Below are positions 54,927 through 61,676 of a stretch of DNA of 64,000 nucleotides, piece after piece. A program made the position numbers and the translations under genes. Source of the DNA: Helicobacter anseris (GTDB lineage Bacteria > Campylobacterota > Campylobacteria > Campylobacterales > Helicobacteraceae); assembly GCF_003364335.1 (NCBI RefSeq), contig NZ_NXLX01000001.1, forward strand, positions 126,001 through 190,000. The letters are read 5' to 3'. The notes under the pieces are model-generated. The model was not told the DNA's origin. It saw nothing but the letters and a program-made list of their open reading frames with translations, and searched no databases. How positions within the stretch are numbered: the stretch's first letter is position 1; each line of letters begins with the position of its first letter.

Positions 54927-54932
54927 TAGAAT
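54927..54932 (+). promoter_or_regulatory. Candidate -10 for lnt
   Basis: TAGAAT on plus. Transcription would start near 54939, which excludes the ATG at 54934 as translation start and favours ATG 54976. Confidence 0.4.
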
Positions 54933-54975
54933 TATGCTATTCTACCAAAAATATTTGAGATTTTATGGGATAAAA

Positions 54976-56232
54976 ATGCAACAAACTCACTTACATTTTC
55001 TACAAAAGCAACTGCAAACTTTTCTTTTTGCACTAATTTTTTCTTTACCCATTTTAAGTGGAACACTTTTTTTGTCTCTTGGATATGAAAGACTTTATAT
55101 TGCTTTGAATACTTTATTTGCTCTCTGTGCTTTGATTGCATTTATCAAGATAGATAAAAAAATGCGTTTTTACTTTGGATTTTATGTAGGAGTGCTTTTG
55201 TTTTATTGGATTGCTTTAAGTTTTAGATTCTCTCCAATGCCTATTTTAATACCATTGATTATTTTTCTTGTTGCTAGTATTTATGGGTTAATTTTTACAT
55301 TTTTGCTTTGGTTTGAAAATATTTTTTTTAGAATCCTTGCACTTTTATTTTTAGGATATATTCATCCTTTTTATTTTGATTGGCTCTTTGTGGAATCTTT
55401 TTTTGCTTATAGTATTTTTGGAGTAGATAAGATAAGTTTTTGTTGCGTATTGCTTGGGGTATTTTTTTTACTTCAAAAGGGAAAAATAAGAATCTTTGCT
55501 TTACTTTTTTTAACACTCGCGACACTGCAAACAGAATTTTTCAAAACTTACAAAGCCCCTTTAGATATAGAGCTAGCTCAGACTGCTGTGCCTCAAGATA
55601 TACGATGGGATAGTGAAAATTTGTATCAGATTGTTCAAAAGAATTTGCAATATATTCAAGATGCTATTAAAAATAAAAAAGCAATGGTTGTTTTGCCAGA
55701 AACAGCCTTTCCAATAGTTTTAAATCACTATCCACAAATATTAGCAAGCCTGAAAGAATTAAGTCAAAATATTGCAATTGTTACAGGAGCCTTGCGTGGA
55801 GATAGGGATAGAATTTTTAATTCTACTTATATTTTTAATGAAGGAAATATAGAAATGATTGATAAGGTTGTTTTGGCTCCATTTGGAGAGAAGATTCCAT
55901 TGCCCAATTTTTTGGCAAAACCTCTTTCAAAACTTTTTTTTGGCACAGAACAATCTTTTGATTTTGCAAAAGAGCCAAGAAATTTTGTGATTGATAATAA
56001 AATTTTTAGAAACGCAATTTGCTATGAAGGAACTTCAAAAATTCTTTATCAAGATAAGCCACAATATGTTGTAGTTATCAGCAATAATGCGTGGTTTTAT
56101 CCCAGTATTGAGCCATTTTTTCAACAAATTTTATTGAAGTATTATGCTAGAATCTCAAAAGCTTTGATTTTGCATAGTGCAAATTTTTCAGATTCAATGA
56201 TAATTACCCCAAGTTTGTTTTTAGGAAAATAG
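54976..56232 (+). CDS. lnt: Apolipoprotein N-acyltransferase
   Basis: Adds the third acyl chain to lipoproteins in the inner membrane. The 418-aa product has several N-terminal membrane segments and a C-terminal nitrilase-like domain whose catalytic triad is intact: Glu in VLPETAFP (about 242), Lys in FGEKIPLP (about 306) and Cys in NAICYEGTSK (about 348). ATG 54976 is preferred because the -10 element lies one base before ATG 54934. Its lipoprotein clients in this window include BamD. Followed directly by the LolD-like gene. Confidence 0.9.
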   Translation: MQQTHLHFLQKQLQTFLFALIFSLPILSGTLFLSLGYERLYIALNTLFALCALIAFIKIDKKMRFYFGFYVGVLLFYWIALSFRFSPMPILIPLIIFLVASIYGLIFTFLLWFENIFFRILALLFLGYIHPFYFDWLFVESFFAYSIFGVDKISFCCVLLGVFFLLQKGKIRIFALLFLTLATLQTEFFKTYKAPLDIELAQTAVPQDIRWDSENLYQIVQKNLQYIQDAIKNKKAMVVLPETAFPIVLNHYPQILASLKELSQNIAIVTGALRGDRDRIFNSTYIFNEGNIEMIDKVVLAPFGEKIPLPNFLAKPLSKLFFGTEQSFDFAKEPRNFVIDNKIFRNAICYEGTSKILYQDKPQYVVVISNNAWFYPSIEPFFQQILLKYYARISKALILHSANFSDSMIITPSLFLGK

Positions 56233-56883
56233 ATGATTTTAAGAGTAAAAAATCTAACACATAGTTTTGAGCATCTACTTTATGAGGACTTGAATTTTGG
56301 ATTAAATGCTTCAGAATCTATGGCAATTTTAGGGGTTAGTGGTAGTGGAAAATCAAGTATTCTCAATCATCTCTCCACGATGTTGCCTCCTCAAAAAGGC
56401 AGTATAGATTTATGTGGATTAGAAAATATCTATACTCATAGCAAGCAAGAGCTTTTGCGCTTAAGGCGTTATGATTTAGGCATTATTTTCCAAGCACATT
56501 ATCTTTTTAGAGGTTTTAGTGCTCAAGAAAATCTCAATCTAGCCACTCTGCTTACAGGAGTGCAGTTGGATACAAAGATTTTAAAATCTCTACAAATTGA
56601 AAAAATCCTGCATCAAAATGTAGGGAGTTTAAGTGGAGGACAACAACAAAGGGTGTCTATAGCAAGAGTTTTGTGCAAAAAACCAAAGATTATTTTTGCA
56701 GATGAACCTACAGGAAATCTTGATTGTCAGACTGCAAAAAGTGTGATGGATATGATGTTTGAATATATCAAACAAAATAAAAGTGCACTTGTTTTGGCAA
56801 CACATGATGAAGAATTAGCATATCGTTGTAATTTTGTTTATCGACTTAAAGATAAAAAACTCATTCTTGAAAATCAAAAATAA
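56233..56883 (+). CDS. ABC transporter ATP-binding protein, LolD/FtsE-like
   Basis: A 216-aa ATPase with Walker A AILGVSGSGKSSIL, Q-loop IIFQAHYLFRGF, signature LSGGQQQRVSIARVL, Walker B IIFADEPTG and switch His in LATHDEE. It looks like LolD, which powers release of outer-membrane lipoproteins, and its place right after lnt supports this; HP0179 is the recalled counterpart. No permease gene lies beside it. The gene starts immediately after the lnt stop and its end overlaps the convergent gene by 10 bp. Confidence 0.88.
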   Translation: MILRVKNLTHSFEHLLYEDLNFGLNASESMAILGVSGSGKSSILNHLSTMLPPQKGSIDLCGLENIYTHSKQELLRLRRYDLGIIFQAHYLFRGFSAQENLNLATLLTGVQLDTKILKSLQIEKILHQNVGSLSGGQQQRVSIARVLCKKPKIIFADEPTGNLDCQTAKSVMDMMFEYIKQNKSALVLATHDEELAYRCNFVYRLKDKKLILENQK

Positions 56884-57743
56884 AATACATAAGCAATACG
56901 CAACTCTATATCTTTTTTAATCTCAAAAGATTGTTTTAGTGTTTGCTCTGCCCAAATATTTGCTGTTGCATTTACAGCTTTCCAAGAGTCCTGCTTGAGA
57001 TTATAATAAGGGATTTTTACCCCAAACTCCAATCTATCATGTCTTGTGAGATAAAAATGCCCCCCAAGATTAAAAAATACCCCACTACCTGAAGCATAAA
57101 ATGCGCTTTCTTGATTATCATAAAGGGATTGATTGATCCAATAATTACTTTTTAAAAGATTAAATTCTGCGCCAAATCCTGCAAAAATTCCTATTTTCAT
57201 AAATGGAAATTTTTTCCATTTTTTTTGAAAAAAATAATCAATGGGGAAATTGAGGAAAAAATCAAGATTTAGGCTTAGTGTGGTGGATATTGCATTACTA
57301 AGCAAAAAATCCTGCTGTGCTTTTGGGCTAAGCATAGCTACTTTTTGAATGTCAGGAGAACCATCACTTTTTTCACCTACAATTGTATCAAAACTTACAT
57401 CTCTAGGAGTTTGTGTTTGCACCTCTCCTTGTATATTTCCTAAAGATGCTTGTGCTACTTCTATGCCTCCATAGATTCTAAGTCCAGAGATATGTAATTT
57501 ATCAAAAATCGCTTCATTACCAAGTATAAATCTAAAAGTTGGGCTAATATGTCCTTTGTAGGTTGCAGAGGATTTGCCTCCTATGCACACGCTTCCCTCA
57601 CAAGTATTATTATCTTTTGTAATAACTTGAGAGAAATCTGTATGGATTGTGTTTCCAAAACTGCTTCCAAAACCTACAAAAGCATTGTTTTCAATACCAT
57701 ATAAAAACCCAAGATAAAGCCAAAAAAATAAAACTTTTTTCAC
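56874..57743 (-). CDS. Outer membrane beta-barrel protein, paralogue 4
   Basis: A 289-aa protein with signal peptide (VLFFWLYLGFLYG) and barrel-like strands (NAFVGFGSSFGN, KIGIFAGFGAEFNLL, FNLGGHFYLTRHDRLEFGVKIPYY) ending RIAYVFYF. The segment 'HRLEFGVKIPY' matches 'HRFEFGLKVPV' in the gene at 9884, so it belongs to the same family as the trio at 8574-10774, though far away. A Cys pair near residue 48-53 (CEGSVC) is unusual for a barrel. It follows dus on the minus strand directly, so it may be expressed from that transcript. Confidence 0.75.
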   Translation of the reverse strand: MKKVLFFWLYLGFLYGIENNAFVGFGSSFGNTIHTDFSQVITKDNNTCEGSVCIGGKSSATYKGHISPTFRFILGNEAIFDKLHISGLRIYGGIEVAQASLGNIQGEVQTQTPRDVSFDTIVGEKSDGSPDIQKVAMLSPKAQQDFLLSNAISTTLSLNLDFFLNFPIDYFFQKKWKKFPFMKIGIFAGFGAEFNLLKSNYWINQSLYDNQESAFYASGSGVFFNLGGHFYLTRHDRLEFGVKIPYYNLKQDSWKAVNATANIWAEQTLKQSFEIKKDIELRIAYVFYF

Positions 57744-58733
57744 TTAAACACTTTTCTTATTGAGAGTTACAAGCTGAGGTAAATCTTCTTGCACAAGCAT
57801 ATTATTTTCAAAAAAATTCTCAATGCTCTCTCGCATAATATGTGCATCAGAAATACCATTGACTTTATTGCGATATTCACTAGCCTCTTTATGTCCTTTG
57901 GCATAAGCGTGTAAATTTTTTCTAAACATAATCACCCCTCTTTGCCCATAAAAATCAATCATCGCATCAAAATGCTTTAAAACTAATTCTTTTTTGATGA
58001 TATGTGGAATCTCTGAAGTTTGATTTTTGATTTGCCAAAAAATCCAAGGAGAGCTAATAGCAGCTCTACCAATCATCAAGCCATCTGCTCCTGTTTGTTT
58101 GAGCACATCATTTGCAATCTCATAGCTTGTAATCTCTCCATTAGCAATAACAGGAACATCTAGGATTTTTTTTATCTGTGCAATACTTTCATAATCAATT
58201 TTTTCTTTTTTGTATCCATCAGATCGTGTGCGACCATGAACTACGACAAAATCAATAGGTGCGTCTTTGAGTGCGTTTGCAATTTCTTGAGGTATTTTTT
58301 TATCAAATCCTAATCGCACTTTTACGCTACTATATTGTTTATTGCTTGTCTCTTTGATAGTTTGAAGTAATTTTACAAGCAAGGGTAAGTCTTTGAGCAA
58401 GCCACTTCCATTGCCATGATTTGCAACTTTTGGGGCAGGGCAACCGCAATTAAAATCAATAATATCAATTCCATCAATTTGATTAAGACATTCCACGGCT
58501 TTTTTGACTATCTCGACTTTTGAGCCAGAAATTTGCACAGAATAGGGGTTTTCTTGTGGGGATTTTTCTACCATTTTCAAAGTTTTATCATTAGAATAAA
58601 CTAAAGCGTGTGAGCTTATCATCTCACTTACTGTTATATCTGCACCAAATTGCTTAACTACGCTTCTAAATGGAAGATCTGTATATCCAGCAAGTGGTGC
58701 TAACATCAAAAGATTTTCAAAGTTGATTTGCAT
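57744..58733 (-). CDS. dus: tRNA-dihydrouridine synthase (DusB-like)
   Basis: FMN enzyme reducing uridines in tRNA D-loops. The 329-aa product has LAPLAGYTDLPFRS at the N-terminus, the catalytic Cys in DFNCGCPAPKVANHGNGSGL, HGRTRSDGYK, VIANGEITS and the FMN-phosphate segment DGLMIGRAAISSPWIF. ATG 58733 is chosen because AGGGA lies 5 nt upstream; a TTG 18 nt earlier is unlikely. Related to HP0727 as I recall. Confidence 0.95.
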   Translation of the reverse strand: MQINFENLLMLAPLAGYTDLPFRSVVKQFGADITVSEMISSHALVYSNDKTLKMVEKSPQENPYSVQISGSKVEIVKKAVECLNQIDGIDIIDFNCGCPAPKVANHGNGSGLLKDLPLLVKLLQTIKETSNKQYSSVKVRLGFDKKIPQEIANALKDAPIDFVVVHGRTRSDGYKKEKIDYESIAQIKKILDVPVIANGEITSYEIANDVLKQTGADGLMIGRAAISSPWIFWQIKNQTSEIPHIIKKELVLKHFDAMIDFYGQRGVIMFRKNLHAYAKGHKEASEYRNKVNGISDAHIMRESIENFFENNMLVQEDLPQLVTLNKKSV

Positions 58734-58769
58734 AAAATCCCTATTTTTCAAATTTTTGCTAATTATACC

Positions 58770-59444
58770 TTAAGCATTTTGTAATAAAAAACTTTCATAA
58801 GCATTTTTACGCAAAATGCAAGCATTGCAGATTCCACAGCCATAACCCCAAGGATGTTTTTTTTCTCTTATGCCCTCATAGCAAGTATGTGTATCTTCTA
58901 AGATGATTTCTAAAATCCCAAGCTCTTTTGCGAGTGCAAATTCTTTAGCCTTAGACATAGCAATAAGTGGAGTATGGATAGTGATATGGGTTTGTGAGCT
59001 AAGATTGAGGGTTTTTTCTATGCTATCAATAAAGACCTTTCTACAATCAGGATATCCACTATAATCTTGTTCTGAAACTCCTAGTGCAAGGTGATTAGCA
59101 CCAATTTTTTGTGCAAAACTATGCGCAAGGGTAATAAAAATTGCATTGCGATTTGGCACAAATGAAGCAGGCAGAGCATTATTATTTAGATGTGTATCAT
59201 TGACATTTTGGGTGCTATTGAAAAATAGTGCAGATTGGCAGATTTGATCTAAAAAATCAAGTTTTATGATATGAAAAGGTAGATGGAGTTTTTGTGCGAT
59301 GAGTTGTGCTTGAGTTAATTCGATTTTGTGTTTTTGCCCATAATCAAATCCAAGCAAGACAACACTTTGAAATTTTTCTTGTGCCCATCTAGCAGTCGTT
59401 GTGCTATCTTGTCCCCCGCTAAAAATTACCAAGCATTTTTCCAT
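58770..59444 (-). CDS. queC: 7-cyano-7-deazaguanine synthase
   Basis: ATP-dependent enzyme converting CDG to preQ0 in queuosine synthesis. The 224-aa product has the PP-loop IFSGGQDSTTTARWA, FVPNRNAIF, LALGVSEQDYSGYPDCR and a C-terminal zinc site of four Cys (HTCYEG, then GCGICNACILR). ATG 59444 places the PP-loop at the usual distance; a longer frame to 59516 overlaps the cca start and is rejected. Confidence 0.94.
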   Translation of the reverse strand: MEKCLVIFSGGQDSTTTARWAQEKFQSVVLLGFDYGQKHKIELTQAQLIAQKLHLPFHIIKLDFLDQICQSALFFNSTQNVNDTHLNNNALPASFVPNRNAIFITLAHSFAQKIGANHLALGVSEQDYSGYPDCRKVFIDSIEKTLNLSSQTHITIHTPLIAMSKAKEFALAKELGILEIILEDTHTCYEGIREKKHPWGYGCGICNACILRKNAYESFLLQNA

Positions 59445-59468
59445 ACCATCTACCTTAAAAAGTGTTTT

Positions 59469-59477
59469 TGTTATAAT
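59469..59477 (+). promoter_or_regulatory. Extended -10 promoter for cca
   Basis: TGTTATAAT (TGN plus perfect TATAAT) 23 nt before the ATG at 59501 in the 56-bp divergent gap with queC. Confidence 0.55.
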
Positions 59478-59500
59478 ACCCAAAAAAGGGGTTAGGGTTG

Positions 59501-60619
59501 ATGTTTGTGCTTCCACAAAATGTGCTGAGAGTTTTTGAATTATTAAAAGATTTTGAAGTGTATTTAATCGGTGGGTGTGTGCGAGATTTATTGCTCGGTA
59601 TCACTCCAAAAGATTATGATTTTACTACTCAAGCTACCCCTAGCCAAATGCAAGAGATTTTTAAAAATCAAGGTTTGAGATTTGTTGAAATGGGTAGAGA
59701 GTTTGGCACTATTGCATTGGTGTTAGATTCTCAAACTTTTGAAATTACTACCTTTAGAAAAGAAGGAGTGTATAGGGATTTTAGAAAACCAAAAAGCATT
59801 ACTTTTGCATCAAGCCTTCTAGAAGATACCAAAAGAAGAGATTTTACTTTTAATGCCATTGCCTACCACCCAAAAAAAGGACTGATAGATTATCATCAAG
59901 GACAACAAGATTTACAAGCCAAAATCCTTAAAGCTATTGGGAATGCTAAGGAGAGATTTTGTGAAGATGCATTGCGTATATTGCGTGCAGTAGGTTTTGC
60001 TATGAGATTTGATCTTGAGATAGAAATGCACACCAAACAAGCAATGTTTGAGAATCTCAAGCTTTTAGATTTTATTTCCAAAGAGCGCATTACAAGCGAG
60101 TGGGAAAAAATCATCAATGCAAAATTTTTTATGAAGCGATTTTTGGAGTTTGAGGAAATTTTCACATTTATTTTCAAAGAAAAAATAACACTTCCACCTT
60201 CTCTGCCACAAGATTTTTTGCTAAAAAATGCCCTGCTTTTAAAAACCCCAAAAAATCTTACTGCCCTTAGATTTTCCAATAAACAAAACAAGCAAATTCA
60301 AGCATTTATGCAATGGCAATTGCAAAGAGATTTCAAAGACAAAATAGCAATCAAAAAAATGCTCTCTTTATATCCCAAAGAATGGATTGAGATTTTTTTA
60401 TCCCAAGATGAGCAAAAATTACAGATTTTATCTACTATTTTTCAAAATAATGAAGTTTATCATCTCAAAGATTTAGCACTAAGTGGCACAGAGCTTTTGG
60501 AATTTGAGGGTAAAAAAAGAGGAGAGATTTTACAAGAGCTTTTAACTCTTGTCATAGAAGCAAAACTTCCCAATAGCAAAGAAGCCTTGCTTTCTTACAT
60601 CAAGACTAAAAACTTTTAA
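59501..60619 (+). CDS. cca: CCA tRNA nucleotidyltransferase / poly(A) polymerase family
   Basis: Class II nucleotidyltransferase that adds or repairs the tRNA 3' CCA. The 372-aa product has the head motif LIGGCVRDLLLG, the catalytic Asp pair in PKDYDFTTQA, RRDFTFNAIAYHP, and the neck motif EDALRILRAVGFAMRF. In H. pylori HP0640 at this position is labelled poly(A) polymerase; the two activities are hard to separate by motif. ATG 59501 is preferred to TTG one codon earlier. Convergent 14-bp overlap with transaldolase. Confidence 0.92.
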   Translation: MFVLPQNVLRVFELLKDFEVYLIGGCVRDLLLGITPKDYDFTTQATPSQMQEIFKNQGLRFVEMGREFGTIALVLDSQTFEITTFRKEGVYRDFRKPKSITFASSLLEDTKRRDFTFNAIAYHPKKGLIDYHQGQQDLQAKILKAIGNAKERFCEDALRILRAVGFAMRFDLEIEMHTKQAMFENLKLLDFISKERITSEWEKIINAKFFMKRFLEFEEIFTFIFKEKITLPPSLPQDFLLKNALLLKTPKNLTALRFSNKQNKQIQAFMQWQLQRDFKDKIAIKKMLSLYPKEWIEIFLSQDEQKLQILSTIFQNNEVYHLKDLALSGTELLEFEGKKRGEILQELLTLVIEAKLPNSKEALLSYIKTKNF

Positions 60620-61580
60620 GCAAAGCTTCAAAAGCCTCTTCAAATGCACTTAATCCTTCTTGCAAGAGTTTTTCCCCAAGCTCTTTGATATCAATACCTG
60701 CTTTTTTATAAGATTCTAACATTGTTTGAATATTTTCTTGTGGCATAAAAGGGATTGTAGTTTTTTGAGGATTTGCAAGATAGGCATTGATGGTTTCAAG
60801 TGGGGCAGTATTGATACTATGAGGATGTAAAAGTGCATTGATATAATAATCTTTTGGCAATTCCTCTCCCTTTACTCCAGTAGAAGCAAAAAGGGTGCGT
60901 GTATAAGGATTGTTAGAAGATTCTATATCAAGATAGCAGTCTTGAGCATTTAAGATTCCAAGCTTTGCTTTGAGTGAGGAATCCACTTTATCATCTATTG
61001 CCCTATCAAATCTTGAAACAAAAACACTAATCACCCCTCTAGTATCTCCCCCTTTTCTTCCTCTCTCAAAAGCTTCAAGGCAAGCCCTCGCTTGAGATTT
61101 TAAGAAAACTAAAGTCGCATTGATGGGAATATTTTCTTGCATCAAAGCTTCCATAATCTCAAATCCTGCTTCTGTTGCAGGGACTTTTATCATTACATTA
61201 GGAAGATTGATAGCTTTAAAAAGTCTTTTTCCCTCATCGATACTCTCACCAACTCTATCACCTAAAAAAGGATCAATTTCAAGACTGATATATCCATCAT
61301 CTTTGTTTTTTTCCCATAGGCTAAGCATTTGATTACCCGCATTTTTAATATCCTCTATAGCAAGATTCTCATAAATGACTTTTGCCTTGCTTCCTTTTTG
61401 CTTTTGGATAGCTTCTTGGTAGATAGGGTTTTTGAGTGCATTGGCAAAGATTGCAGGGTTGCTCGTAGCACCACAAAAAGCTTGCTTTTGCAAAAGCTCT
61501 CCAAATTCTTTTTGCAAAAAACCTCTCTCAATAAAATCACACCATAAACTAAAATTTCTCTCTTTTGATAGTTTTTCCAT
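60606..61580 (-). CDS. tal: Transaldolase
   Basis: Pentose phosphate enzyme moving a dihydroxyacetone unit between sugar phosphates. The 324-aa product has GATSNPAIFANAL at the N-terminus, ISLEIDPFL, the Schiff-base Lys in NVMIKVPATEAGFEIM, NATLVFLKSQ, and VISVFVSRFDRAID. It is the longer TalB-like/PF00923 type. ATG 61580 has AAGGA 8 nt upstream; the frame extends 12 codons further but without support. Divergent from the autotransporter gene by 96 bp. Confidence 0.95.
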   Translation of the reverse strand: MEKLSKERNFSLWCDFIERGFLQKEFGELLQKQAFCGATSNPAIFANALKNPIYQEAIQKQKGSKAKVIYENLAIEDIKNAGNQMLSLWEKNKDDGYISLEIDPFLGDRVGESIDEGKRLFKAINLPNVMIKVPATEAGFEIMEALMQENIPINATLVFLKSQARACLEAFERGRKGGDTRGVISVFVSRFDRAIDDKVDSSLKAKLGILNAQDCYLDIESSNNPYTRTLFASTGVKGEELPKDYYINALLHPHSINTAPLETINAYLANPQKTTIPFMPQENIQTMLESYKKAGIDIKELGEKLLQEGLSAFEEAFEALLKSF

Positions 61581-61635
61581 TAAAAAATCCTTAAACTTTT
61601 TAGCTAATTTTAACAAATCATAAACAAAAGTATCT

Positions 61636-61641
61636 TATAAT
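61636..61641 (+). promoter_or_regulatory. -10 element for the autotransporter gene
   Basis: TATAAT, 35 nt before ATG 61677, giving a leader of roughly 30 nt with AAGGAT 8 nt before the ATG. Confidence 0.5.
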
Positions 61642-61676
61642 TAAAATTTTATACATTTTTTACAAGGATTATCACA

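Noticed and set aside
54934-54975. Longer lnt start at ATG 54934
   Set aside because: A TAGAAT -10 ends one base before this ATG and no ribosome site precedes it; ATG 54976 fits better.
59445-59516. N-terminal extension of queC
   Set aside because: It would overlap the divergent cca start and promoter and places 24 extra residues before the PP-loop, which normally sits at the N-terminus.
61120-61547. Plus-strand ORFs opposite transaldolase
   Set aside because: Antisense shadows of tal without motifs or start signals.
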